Assembly: GCA_002482645.1 (NCBI GenBank) | Contig: DLGJ01000007.1 | Coordinates: 62,001-126,000, forward strand | Source: Hyphomicrobiaceae bacterium UBA7697 | GTDB lineage: Bacteria > Pseudomonadota > Alphaproteobacteria > Rhizobiales > Methyloligellaceae | Length of the DNA: 64,000 bases | Direction of reading: 5' to 3' | Shown: positions 51,349 to 59,437 of the stretch, one piece after another | How the letters are laid out: each line of letters starts with the position of its first letter | Position numbering within the stretch: the stretch's first letter is position 1 | The notes under the pieces: generated by a model | What the model saw: only the letters and a program-made list of their open reading frames with translations | Told to the model about the DNA's origin: nothing | Database searches by the model: none | Made by a program: the position numbers and the translations under genes

Positions 51349-54273
51349 ATGACCTCGAAATCCATCTCCGTCCGCGGCGCCCGGGAGCACAATCTCAAGA
51401 ACGTGTCCCTCGACCTGCCGCGCGAACAGCTCGTGGTGATCACGGGCCTGTCCGGCTCCGGCAAGAGTTCCCTCGCCTTCGACACGATCTATGCCGAGGG
51501 CCAGCGGCGCTATGTGGAGAGCCTGTCGGCCTATGCCCGGCAGTTCCTGGACATGATGCAGAAGCCGGACGTGAACCATATCGAGGGCCTGTCTCCGGCG
51601 ATCTCCATCGAGCAGAAGACGACCTCCAAGAACCCGCGCTCGACCGTGGGCACGGTGACGGAAATCTACGACTATATGCGCCTGCTCTGGGCGCGGGTCG
51701 GCATCCCCTATTCGCCCGCCACGGGGCTCCCCATCGAGAGCCAGACCGTGAGCCAGATGGTGGACCGGGTGCTGGAGCTGCCGGAAGGCACGCGGCTCTA
51801 CCTGCTGGCGCCGATCGCGCGCGGCCGCAAGGGCGAATACCGGAAAGAGCTGGCAGAGCTCCAGAAGAAGGGCTTCCAGCGGGTCAAGATCGACAACGAA
51901 TTCCACGAGATCGCCGAGGCGCCGAAGCTCGACAAGAAGCTGAAGCACGATATCGACGTGGTGGTGGACCGGGTGGTGGTGCGCCCCGATCTCGCCTCGC
52001 GGCTCGCGGACTCGCTGGAGACCGCGCTCGGCCTCTCCGACGGCATCGCCATCGCCGAGTTCGCCGACAAGCCGGAGAAGGGCCAGCCCGAGCGGCTGAT
52101 CTTCTCGGCCAAGTTCGCCTGCCCGGTCTCCGGCTTCACCATCGAGGAGATCGAGCCGCGCCTGTTCTCGTTCAACAACCCTTACGGCGCCTGCCCCGAA
52201 TGCGACGGGCTCGGCACCGAACTCTTCTTCGAGCCGGACCTGGTGGTGCCGGACGAGACGCTGTCGCTGAACCGCGGCGCCATCGCGCCCTGGGCGCGCA
52301 CCTCCGCCACCTCGCCCTACTACCAGCAGACGCTGGAGGCGGTCGCCAAGCACTACAAGCAGTCCATGACGAAGCCGTGGAAGGATCTGCCGGAGGACTT
52401 CCGCGAGATCGTGCTGTACGGCTCCCTGGACGAGGTCACTTTCGTCTATGACGACGGCGTGCGCCGCTATGCGACCGAGAAGCCGTTCGAAGGGGTGATC
52501 ACCAATATCGAGCGGCGCTGGCGCGAGACCGAGTCCAATTGGGTGCGCGAGGAACTGGAGCGCTACCAGTCCGACCAGCCTTGCGAGGCCTGCTCCGGCT
52601 ATCGCCTGAAGCCCCAGGCGCTGGCGGTGAAGATCGCCGGCCTCCATATCGGCGAGGTCACGGACATGTCGATCCGCGAGGCCAAGGCCTGGTTCGACGC
52701 CCTGCCCGATCGGCTGACGGCCAAGCAGAATGAGATCGCCGCGCGCATCCTCAAAGAGATCCGCGAGCGGCTGAGCTTCCTCAACGATGTGGGCCTCGAA
52801 TATCTGACCCTCTCGCGCGCCTCCGGCACGCTGTCCGGCGGCGAGAGCCAGCGCATCCGCCTCGCCTCCCAGATCGGCTCCGGCCTCACGGGCGTCCTCT
52901 ACGTGCTGGACGAGCCGTCCATCGGCCTTCATCAGCGCGACAACGCCCGGCTCTTGGAGACGCTGAAGCACCTGCGCGATCTCGGCAACTCGGTGATCGT
53001 GGTCGAGCACGACGAGGACGCGATCCTCGAATGCGATCACGTGGTCGATATGGGTCCCGGCGCCGGCGTCCATGGCGGCCAGGTCGTCGCCGAAGGGACC
53101 CCTGCCCAGATCATGCGGAACCCGGACAGCCTCACCGGCCAATATCTCACCGGCTTCAAGCAGATCCCGCTGCCGAAAGAGCGCCGCAAGCCGAAACGCG
53201 GCAAGTCGCTGAAGGTCAAAGGCGCGCGCGAGAACAATCTCAAGGACATCGACGTCGACATTCCGCTCGGCCTCTTCACCTGCGTCACCGGCGTCTCGGG
53301 CGGCGGCAAGTCCACGTTCCTGATCGAGACGCTCTACCGCGCGGTCGCCCGCAAGTTGAACAATGCGCGCGAGCTTCCCGGCGAGTACGACGAGATCGCC
53401 GGTCTCGAACATCTCGACAAGGTCATCGACATCGACCAAAGCCCGATCGGCCGTACGCCGCGCTCGAACCCGGCGACCTATACGGGCGCCTTCACGCCGA
53501 TCCGCGAATGGTTCGCCGAGTTGCCCGAGGCGAAGACGCGCGGCTACAAGCCGGGGCGTTTCTCGTTCAACGTGAAGGGCGGACGCTGCGAAGCCTGCCA
53601 GGGCGACGGCGTCATCAAGATCGAGATGCACTTTTTGCCGGATATCTACGTCACCTGCGACGTGTGCAAGGGCAAGCGCTACGACCGCGAGACGCTGGAG
53701 ATCAAGTTCAAGGGCAAGTCCATCGCCGACGTGCTCGACATGACCGTCGAGGAAGCAGCCGGGCTGTTCAAGGCGGTGCCGGCCGTGCGCGACAAGCTGC
53801 TCACCCTCGCCCGCGTCGGCCTCGGCTATATCCATGTCGGCCAGCAGGCGACGACGCTGTCCGGCGGCGAGGCCCAGCGCATCAAGCTCTCCAAGGAGCT
53901 GTCGAAGCGCGCGACGGGCCGTACACTGTATATTCTCGACGAGCCGACCACGGGCCTGCATTTCCACGACGTGGCCAAGCTGCTCGAAGTGCTGCACGAG
54001 CTGGTCGATCAGGGCAACACCGTGATCGTCATCGAGCACAATCTCGAAGTCATCAAGACGGCCGACTATATCGTCGATCTCGGCCCCGAAGGCGGCGACG
54101 GCGGCGGCGAGGTCGTGGCCACCGGCACGCCGGAAGAGGTCGCGGAGGTTCCCGAGAGCTATACGGGCCAGTATCTCAAGCAGCTTCTGGGGCGGCGGGG
54201 GAGCGCCGCAAAGTCAACCGCCGCGAAGAAGCCTGGCGGCAAGCGCAAGGCGAAGGCCGAGGCTGCGGAGTGA
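51349..54273 (+). CDS. uvrA: Excinuclease ABC subunit UvrA
   Basis: 974 residues. Two ABC modules: GLSGSGKSSLAFDTIY (residues 33-48) and GVSGGGKSTFLIETLY, with signature motifs TLSGGESQRIRLASQIG and TLSGGEAQRIKLSKELS. Zinc-finger pairs are CPVSGF...CPEC and CEACQGDG...CDVCKGK. UvrA2 scans DNA for lesions, loads UvrB, and is recruited by Mfd, also encoded here. The ATG at 51349 opens the standard N terminus (SKSISVRGAREHNLKN); an upstream TTG would add 13 residues. A 1476-codon frame antisense to it is a composition artefact. Confidence 0.98.
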   Translation: MTSKSISVRGAREHNLKNVSLDLPREQLVVITGLSGSGKSSLAFDTIYAEGQRRYVESLSAYARQFLDMMQKPDVNHIEGLSPAISIEQKTTSKNPRSTVGTVTEIYDYMRLLWARVGIPYSPATGLPIESQTVSQMVDRVLELPEGTRLYLLAPIARGRKGEYRKELAELQKKGFQRVKIDNEFHEIAEAPKLDKKLKHDIDVVVDRVVVRPDLASRLADSLETALGLSDGIAIAEFADKPEKGQPERLIFSAKFACPVSGFTIEEIEPRLFSFNNPYGACPECDGLGTELFFEPDLVVPDETLSLNRGAIAPWARTSATSPYYQQTLEAVAKHYKQSMTKPWKDLPEDFREIVLYGSLDEVTFVYDDGVRRYATEKPFEGVITNIERRWRETESNWVREELERYQSDQPCEACSGYRLKPQALAVKIAGLHIGEVTDMSIREAKAWFDALPDRLTAKQNEIAARILKEIRERLSFLNDVGLEYLTLSRASGTLSGGESQRIRLASQIGSGLTGVLYVLDEPSIGLHQRDNARLLETLKHLRDLGNSVIVVEHDEDAILECDHVVDMGPGAGVHGGQVVAEGTPAQIMRNPDSLTGQYLTGFKQIPLPKERRKPKRGKSLKVKGARENNLKDIDVDIPLGLFTCVTGVSGGGKSTFLIETLYRAVARKLNNARELPGEYDEIAGLEHLDKVIDIDQSPIGRTPRSNPATYTGAFTPIREWFAELPEAKTRGYKPGRFSFNVKGGRCEACQGDGVIKIEMHFLPDIYVTCDVCKGKRYDRETLEIKFKGKSIADVLDMTVEEAAGLFKAVPAVRDKLLTLARVGLGYIHVGQQATTLSGGEAQRIKLSKELSKRATGRTLYILDEPTTGLHFHDVAKLLEVLHELVDQGNTVIVIEHNLEVIKTADYIVDLGPEGGDGGGEVVATGTPEEVAEVPESYTGQYLKQLLGRRGSAAKSTAAKKPGGKRKAKAEAAE

Positions 54274-54435
54274 TTTTCTCCGGCACCAGCACGGACGCTC
54301 GCGCCCTCCGCGCCTAAAACACGCAGGATCGGCGAGCCTTATGTTGCGCCCGTCAATGGCGTCGGCGCGCCCGCCAAAGACATCGGCAAGAGTAAGCCAC
54401 TGTCTTGACGCTCCAGGACAACGCCTCTATGAGAG

Positions 54436-54452
54436 ATGTTATATTATAACAT
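54436..54452. promoter_or_regulatory. Zur-type box upstream of the DUF1826 gene
   Basis: ATGTTATATTATAACAT is a perfect 17-bp palindrome (TGTTATA, T, TATAACA inside). It matches the Zur operator pattern (GNNATGTTATAA-TAACAT type) of proteobacteria and stands out by its AT content. It lies 90 bases before the ATG of the DUF1826 gene, the position of a repressor site over a promoter. Confidence 0.75.
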
Positions 54453-54541
54453 TCTGTAGAGGCCGTACCAGTGAAAGCAAGTCTTCGCCCGCCGGTCCGT
54501 GGGTTGGCCGCTCCTCTCGGGGACGGCGAGAACGGCCCGCA

Positions 54542-55165
54542 ATGACCGTGGACACATCGACGCTCGCGCCCGCCCAAACCGTGGCGCTGGGGAGCACGCC
54601 GGACGTTCTCGACGAGATTTGGCTACCCGGCCGCGCCGCCGCGATCTGGCAGCGACGGTCGCAGGAACGATTACTGGCGCGGATCGACGCGCTCGCGCCG
54701 GAAAAGCTCCCGGAAATGCGCCTCGCGCTTCCTCCAAATCGCGTCGAGAGTTATTTGGAGAGGCTTTGCGCGGCGCGCGGCGGCGCCGGCAATCCGTGCG
54801 GAAAGATGCTGGCCAGCGATGCCGGATTCCTCGCAACGGTGTTCGCGCGCGTTCTGAAGGCGGACCTGGTTACGGTTCGCTTGGATATCCTACGCGACGA
54901 TGCCTGCCGGAGGTTTCACCTCGACAACGTTCCGGCGCGTCTGCTCTGCACCTATCGCGGCCCCGGCACCGAGTATGGATGCGCGCGCGAAGGCGAAGAT
55001 CCTGACACAATCCATCGGCTGCAAACGGGCGCGGTGGGGCTCTTCCGGGGGCGGCTGTGGCCGGGGCCCGAGCCCTCCGGCATCGTGCATCGGTCTCCGC
55101 CCATTGCCGGACTGGGAGAAACCCGGCTTCTGCTGGTGATCGATCCGGCCACGGACAGCGATTGA
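54542..55165 (+). CDS. DUF1826 domain protein, probable zinc-starvation gene
   Basis: 207 residues. CGKMLASDAGFLATVFARVL and the block RRFHLDNVPARLLCTYRGPG, preceded by DDAC, are the conserved DUF1826 core; its Cys and His residues could bind metal. No signal peptide. From what is known of the family, DUF1826 genes often sit in Zur regulons beside COG0523 zinc chaperones; here the gene is alone but has a perfect Zur-type palindrome upstream. The ATG at 54542 is preferred because the earlier 67 codons overlap the promoter and operator. Biochemical function unknown. Confidence 0.85.
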   Translation: MTVDTSTLAPAQTVALGSTPDVLDEIWLPGRAAAIWQRRSQERLLARIDALAPEKLPEMRLALPPNRVESYLERLCAARGGAGNPCGKMLASDAGFLATVFARVLKADLVTVRLDILRDDACRRFHLDNVPARLLCTYRGPGTEYGCAREGEDPDTIHRLQTGAVGLFRGRLWPGPEPSGIVHRSPPIAGLGETRLLLVIDPATDSD

Positions 55166-55746
55166 AATCGCTGTTCGGCTGGCAAGCCGCGCCTCTGTCA
55201 GGCGAAGTGGCCTAGAGCTATCCCCCTCCCCAAAACCTGCCGTACACTCCCTCCATCCCTCGTTCGTAGAGGACGCGAGCTGCAGACCGTCTGCTCTCGG
55301 GGCGGGGGATGCAGCGCCCGAGGTGGCGCGGAACGGATGGGTGTTGATGTCTCCGTGAAGGCCTGCCCCGGACTCCCGCGCCACGGCAAACGGACCAGCC
55401 TCGGGGGTCCCCGCTCCGACCGCCTGCGTTGTAACGCGTGGGCCATCGGGTGAGCCTCGGGTGCTCTTCGCGTCCGCGCCTGTGCCACCGGCGGTAAGCA
55501 GAGCGGACGGGGGCTCTAAAACATCGCTGCGGCCTTGAGGGCTTCGGCAGGTTCATGCCTTGCGAAACTCGATCGGCCATGCGGGGCGCCGGAAGGCTGC
55601 CCAATATCACCAATCGGACGGCGGCCGGCCAGCGCCCCGCAAGTCCCCGCTTCGCGGGTTTGAGTTTTGCGACGTAGGGAGATTGTCGTGAAGTCTCGTG
55701 TCTTCGGGCAGCGGGATGCCTTCGTGCGCGTTAGTACCCTCTGACT
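55166..55746. other. Non-coding GC-rich region
   Basis: About 580 bases without a supportable gene. Two overlapping minus-strand frames (55198-55488, 55218-55613) give Arg/Pro/Ser-rich products without family features. The region has several dyads (for example GCGGGG/CCCCGC around 55640-55660). Its look recalls intergenic repeat units of Hyphomicrobiales, but I cannot confirm other copies from this window. Confidence 0.35.
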
Positions 55747-55838
55747 CGTCATCCCCGGGCTTGACCCGGGGATCCACTAGGGAGTCGGCAGTTGAGGCGC
55801 GGCCCAAATGGATTGCCGGAACAAGTCCGGCAATGACG
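55747..55838. repeat. Paired-hairpin palindromic repeat, copy A
   Basis: 92 bases with ends CGTCAT and ATGACG in inverted order. Two internal hairpins: TCCCCGGG with CCCGGGGA near 55753-55774, and GATTGCCGG with CCGGCAATG near 55811-55835. REP/MITE-like element common in alphaproteobacterial spacers. Confidence 0.75.
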
Positions 55839-55890
55839 ACGAAGAGAGCAGCAAGCGCCGTGTCTATTCCGCCCGCGCGTCTGTCCTCCC

Positions 55891-55995
55891 GCTCGTCATG
55901 CCCCGACTTGATCGGGGCATCCGTAAATACCGCCCGTCGCGATCCGGTAGGGCTGTGGTTACCGGATCGCCCGGTCAAGCCGGGCGATGACGAGC
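55891..55995. repeat. Paired-hairpin palindromic repeat, copy B
   Basis: 105 bases bounded by perfect 9-bp inverted ends GCTCGTCAT (55891-55899) and ATGACGAGC (55987-55995). Inner hairpins ATGCCCCGA with TCGGGGCAT and TCGCCCGG with CCGGGCGA. Same architecture as copy A, 52 bases away. Long frames over both copies (55607-56047 minus, 55698-56075 plus) are artefacts of the repeats. Confidence 0.8.
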
Positions 55996-56116
55996 AGAGG
56001 CGCCGCCGCGTTCGCCGCATCCCGCCGAAACGCCCGAGCGCGCGCATTTTCCCACTTGTCAGGGCGTTGTTTTAACCCACTATTCGCGGTTGCGCGGCGA
56101 CTGGCCGCGTCCCTAT

Positions 56117-56142
56117 CTGAAAGATCAAACTGAAGGATCAAA
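56117..56142. repeat. 13-nt tandem duplication at a ribosome-binding site
   Basis: CTGAAAGATCAAA (56117-56129) followed by CTGAAGGATCAAA (56130-56142). The one substitution turns AAAGA into AAGGA, nine bases ahead of the ATG at 56147, giving the copy a Shine-Dalgarno sequence. Confidence 0.75.
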
Positions 56143-56146
56143 GAGA

Positions 56147-56368
56147 ATGCTGAAGTTCTTGAGTGCATTGACGTTTGGTGCGGCATTGCTGCTTGGGTCC
56201 GCCTCCCTGACAACCCATGCCTATGCGCAGGACATGGAAGATGAGACCATGTCCGAGGAAGGTATGACCGACGAGGCTCCGGCCGACGACTCCATGACCG
56301 ACGAAGCTCCGGCCGACGAGGCTCCGGCCGAAGAGGATCCGATCGAGGAATCCGAGTCCGGCGAATAA
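56147..56368 (+). CDS. Small acidic exported protein with internal repeats
   Basis: 73 residues. A signal peptide (FLSALTFGAALLLGSASLTT, cleaved near AYAQ) is followed by about 46 residues made mostly of Asp, Glu, Ala, Pro and Met, with repeated MTDEAPAD and DEAPA units. No family recognised; strongly acidic unfolded periplasmic peptides can bind cations, but that is speculation. AAGGA upstream arises from a tandem duplication. A terminator follows. Confidence 0.75.
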   Translation: MLKFLSALTFGAALLLGSASLTTHAYAQDMEDETMSEEGMTDEAPADDSMTDEAPADEAPAEEDPIEESESGE

Positions 56369-56401
56369 AGACGATCGAGCAATCATTCGAATGACAGGCT
56401 C

Positions 56402-56436
56402 GAGGCGCCGGTTTCCCCCGGCGCCTCACTTGTTTT
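56402..56436 (+). terminator. Rho-independent terminator after the acidic protein
   Basis: GAGGCGCCGG (56402-56411) pairs with CCGGCGCCTC (56418-56427) and is followed by ACTTGTTTT. 33 bases after the stop. Confidence 0.75.
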
Positions 56437-56515
56437 GGATCAAGTCCATTTTCGCCTGGAATTTGCTAGGCTTGACCCGACCGCGATAACGCGCGAACCG
56501 CAGCCAGGAGAGACC

Positions 56516-56713
56516 ATGAGCCCCGATTTGACGCTCGAGGAAGTCGAACGCCGCATCCAGATCGTCGAGGACAATCTGCGCGAGCTGATGGAGCAGGCCG
56601 CCGCTTTTTCCGGCGCCGCCGACGAAGAGCGCGCCGCCGCCAGGATCGCCGACCAGCAGGAGAAGCTCGACGCCCTTCGCAAGCGGCGCGCGGAGCTGAT
56701 GGGCGAAGGCTAG
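56516..56713 (+). CDS. Small coiled-coil protein
   Basis: 65 residues, almost fully helical with heptad spacing: LTLEEVERRIQIVEDNLREL and ARIADQQEKLDALRKRRAEL. No signal peptide or metal site. Probably a cytoplasmic dimeric coiled coil. CAGGAGAG lies before the ATG at 56516. Ends 14 bases from the convergent L,D-transpeptidase gene. No known function. Confidence 0.75.
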   Translation: MSPDLTLEEVERRIQIVEDNLRELMEQAAAFSGAADEERAAARIADQQEKLDALRKRRAELMGEG

Positions 56714-56727
56714 CGCTCGCTTTGGGC

Positions 56728-57351
56728 CTAGCGCCGTTTGAAGGGCGAGAACAGTCCGCGGAACGGTCCGGTGCGCTGCCGGCCCTCGCCGGGACTCAAG
56801 GTCCGCACGGCCGGCGGTGCCGAGCTCGCGGCCCAGTTGCCCGCCGGATCCGATCCCGCGATCACAACCTTCGTCGCGGACAGACCTTGCTGCTCCACGA
56901 GGCGGAAGAGCGTTTCGGCGTTTTGAAGGGACAAGCGCACGCAACCGTGAGAACGGGGGGTCCCCATGCCGGGATGGTTGGAGCCATGGATGGCATGGCC
57001 GCGCTTGGTGAAAAAGATCGAGTGGGGCATGCCGGCGCCGTCCCATTCGTCGGAATAGTGCATGGGTTCCATGCGGAACGCGGTGTAATTGCCGGGCGGC
57101 GTCGAATAGCCGGTCGCGCCGGTGGAGACGGGCCAGCGATAGCGCGGCTCCCCATTCACCGAGACGGTCATGGTTTGCGTCGGCTTGTCGACCGTGATGA
57201 GGATGCTGGCAAAGGCCGGTCCCGCGAGCACGCAGAGCCATGCGATCAGCAGCGCCTGCAAGGCCCAGTGGCGGTGCCCGCGCCCTACCCGTCCTGCGGT
57301 GGTCCCTCGCATCCCTCTCGTCCCTGCCTTGGTCCCGTACCCGTTCATCAT
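56728..57351 (-). CDS. L,D-transpeptidase (YkuD domain)
   Basis: 207 residues. A hydrophobic export segment (LQALLIAWLCVLAGPAFAS, ~31-49) is followed by the YkuD domain (~50-165). AIHGSNHPGMGTPRSHGCVR contains the catalytic His122 and Cys137 in the HxGx..SHGC(I/V)R(L/M) signature. These enzymes make 3-3 cross-links in peptidoglycan or attach proteins to it, in the periplasm. Two adjacent ATGs (57351, 57348) can start it; longer frames reach into the divergent gene. The C terminus is basic and Pro-rich. Confidence 0.93.
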   Translation of the reverse strand: MMNGYGTKAGTRGMRGTTAGRVGRGHRHWALQALLIAWLCVLAGPAFASILITVDKPTQTMTVSVNGEPRYRWPVSTGATGYSTPPGNYTAFRMEPMHYSDEWDGAGMPHSIFFTKRGHAIHGSNHPGMGTPRSHGCVRLSLQNAETLFRLVEQQGLSATKVVIAGSDPAGNWAASSAPPAVRTLSPGEGRQRTGPFRGLFSPFKRR

Positions 57352-57472
57352 AGCATAAGCCGGTCCCGTTCGGGACCGCACGAACGCGTGACCGGCAGGC
57401 GCTCCTTGCGCCAGAATGCGCGCCCGCGGTAGCGCTCGAACCGATGGAATCGCGCAAAAAGAGGGACACGCC

Positions 57473-58153
57473 ATGTCCAAGGTCGAAATCTCCTACTATT
57501 CGGACGTTCTATGCATCTGGGCTTATGTGGCCGAGCGCCGGCTCGATGAGTTGGCGGCGAATTTCGGAGACGAAATTGAGATCGTCCCGCGCTATTGCTC
57601 GGTGTTCCCCGATGCCTGGGGCAAGATCGAAGGCAAAGGCGGGTTCGAGAGCTTCAACCGGCACCTCAGAGAGGTCGCGTCACGCTATCCGCATATCGCC
57701 GTCAATGACGCGGTGTGGCTGCGCGGGCGGCCGCGCAGCTCGGCAAGCCCGCATCTGTTCCTGAAGGCCGTCGAACTTGTCGAGCGCGACCACGGCGGCA
57801 GTGCCGCCAAGCAATATCTCGAAAGGCTCTCGACGCGGGCGGCACGGGAGATGCGACGTGCCTTTTTCGCCGAAGCCATCGACATCGCCGACTGGCAGGT
57901 TCATCGCGACATCGCGGCGCGGATCGGCACCGACTACGATGCGGTGGAAGCACGGCTTCGCTCGTCCGAAGCCATCGCATGCCTCGCCCTCGACTACGAT
58001 CTCAGCCAGAGGAACGGCATCGAAGGCAGCCCAACATTCGTGATGAACGAGGGACGCCAAAAGCTGTTCGGCAATGTCGGCTACCGGCTCCTCGAAGCCA
58101 ATGTGCAGGAATTGCTGCGCCAGCCGGACAGCGAGCACGCGACCTGGTGCTGA
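57473..58153 (+). CDS. DsbA-fold oxidoreductase-like protein (single active-site Cys)
   Basis: 226 residues, no signal peptide. VEISYYSDVLCIWAYVAERR is the start of the thioredoxin-like DsbA/2-hydroxychromene-2-carboxylate isomerase group; the CxxC motif is reduced to Cys14-Ile-Trp-Ala. An inserted helical domain follows and IEGSPTFVMNEGRQKLFGNV carries the cis-Pro loop. The single Cys suggests a glutathione-type isomerase or transferase (FrnE/HCCA isomerase relatives) rather than a dithiol oxidase. GAGGG precedes the ATG. Divergent from the L,D-transpeptidase. Confidence 0.85.
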   Translation: MSKVEISYYSDVLCIWAYVAERRLDELAANFGDEIEIVPRYCSVFPDAWGKIEGKGGFESFNRHLREVASRYPHIAVNDAVWLRGRPRSSASPHLFLKAVELVERDHGGSAAKQYLERLSTRAAREMRRAFFAEAIDIADWQVHRDIAARIGTDYDAVEARLRSSEAIACLALDYDLSQRNGIEGSPTFVMNEGRQKLFGNVGYRLLEANVQELLRQPDSEHATWC

Positions 58154-58185
58154 CCTGCCACGTGCCGGTCCGGCGGCGCGCTGAC

Positions 58186-58213
58186 TTGCAGTGGGCTGAT
58201 TGCAGTGGGCTGA
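58186..58213. repeat. Perfect 14-nt tandem duplication
   Basis: TTGCAGTGGGCTGA at 58186-58199 and 58200-58213, between the convergent DsbA-like and HlyD-like genes. Confidence 0.85.
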
Positions 58214-58234
58214 CTTATCGCAAACCCAGCTGGC

Positions 58235-59437
58235 CTAATGCCCGCCGCCCGCAAGTCCGATACCGGACACGAGGGCGAGCCAGACTTTGATCCGGAGTCC
58301 CCAGGCCTTGATGATGCCGAGCGCCCCGACGATATGGGCGAACGCGCCGTGGCCGAGATTGCGGTCGTAAGTCTGGACGGCGCAGCCACTGCCGTTCACC
58401 AGTAACTTCTCGTGCTCCGGATAGACCGTCTCCAAGAGCACAACGACCTCGCCGCGCCGCGCGAACTCCGAGGGTTCGATCAGCCGCCCGGTCGGCGCCA
58501 CCTGACCGGCGGCGATTTCCGGCTGGATTGCCGCCACACGGGCCGGCAACACGGCATTCTTCATCGCAACGTTGAAATTGGTGTCGCAAGCCAGCTCCGC
58601 CGGCATGCCCACATACAGCACCGAGCGGGCGACTTGTGCGAAGCCGGCAACGACGCGCCGGGGATGAGCCTCGTCCCGGTCGGGGATGATGAGCATTGCC
58701 GGATTTGCCGCGAACTGTGCCGCGCGGGCGCCGACATGCAGGGTCAGCTGGTCGACGACGCCATCCACAAAGGACCGGACGATGGTCTTCTCCAATTCGA
58801 CCTTGGCCTGATCGAGCTGCGCCGTCGCACTTTCCTTCTGTGCCGGCAGGACCTGATCCAACTGCAGCCTGGCCGCATCGAGATTGGCTTGCGCCTGGGC
58901 GACCTTCGCCTCGGACGAATCCCTATCGGCGACAGCCGCCTGGTAACGGCGCTCGTTATAGGCCGGAGACTTCCGTCTGCGGAGTTCGTCCTGGTCGTCG
59001 AAGACCTGCTTCGCCTGCTCCAACTCCGCGTTCTCACGATCCAGCGAGGCCTGTGCCGCATGCATCTCGGCTTCCGCGGAGGCAAACGACTTCTCGATCT
59101 CGGCGAGCTTCAGTTCCGCGGTCTTCACCGCCGCCGTCTCGGTTGTGTTGTCCACGGTGAACAGCACCTGGCCCGGACTGACACGGCTCCCATTGTCGAC
59201 CTTGATCGCCGTGACGGTCCCGCCGTTCTCGCTCACGACGGGAACCGTGCGGAACGGAACGAAGCCGGTATAGGACTTCGGGTAGTAGTAGAAAACGGTG
59301 AAGAACACGATGAAGGCCAGCGCCAGCCACGCGAACAACGCCATGTGGACGTTGTAGAGCGTGATAGGCAGGCCCTTCCAGCGGAGATAGAGGATACGCA
59401 GCACGAACGGGATCGAGGTGACGGTCAGCTCAATCAT
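58235..59437 (-). CDS. HlyD-family membrane fusion/adaptor protein
   Basis: 400 residues. One N-terminal membrane helix (MALFAWLALAFIVFFTVFYY, ~32-51), then a biotinyl-lipoyl half (VPVVSENGGTVTAIKVDNGS, VSPGQVLFTVD), a long alpha-helical hairpin (~120-235, with AELKLAEIEKSFASAEAEMH and AQANLDAARLQLDQVLPAQK), and the return lipoyl and beta-barrel domains. No RND or ABC transporter is adjacent, so it resembles the inner-membrane YibH/YiaV type, which pairs with a small membrane protein. The ATG overlaps the upstream membrane-protein gene by 8 bases, implying tight coupling. Confidence 0.9.
   Translation of the reverse strand: MIELTVTSIPFVLRILYLRWKGLPITLYNVHMALFAWLALAFIVFFTVFYYYPKSYTGFVPFRTVPVVSENGGTVTAIKVDNGSRVSPGQVLFTVDNTTETAAVKTAELKLAEIEKSFASAEAEMHAAQASLDRENAELEQAKQVFDDQDELRRRKSPAYNERRYQAAVADRDSSEAKVAQAQANLDAARLQLDQVLPAQKESATAQLDQAKVELEKTIVRSFVDGVVDQLTLHVGARAAQFAANPAMLIIPDRDEAHPRRVVAGFAQVARSVLYVGMPAELACDTNFNVAMKNAVLPARVAAIQPEIAAGQVAPTGRLIEPSEFARRGEVVVLLETVYPEHEKLLVNGSGCAVQTYDRNLGHGAFAHIVGALGIIKAWGLRIKVWLALVSGIGLAGGGH

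Noticed and set aside
49609..54039. A 1476-codon open frame on the minus strand, antisense to uvrA and the PIF1-like gene
   Set aside because: The plus strand there encodes two proteins with complete, conserved motifs. GC-rich codon use leaves stops rare in this antisense phase, and the product is Arg/Gly/Ala-rich without domains.
55607..56075. Overlapping frames of 125-146 codons on both strands
   Set aside because: They translate the paired-hairpin repeats and are known-type artefacts of such elements.
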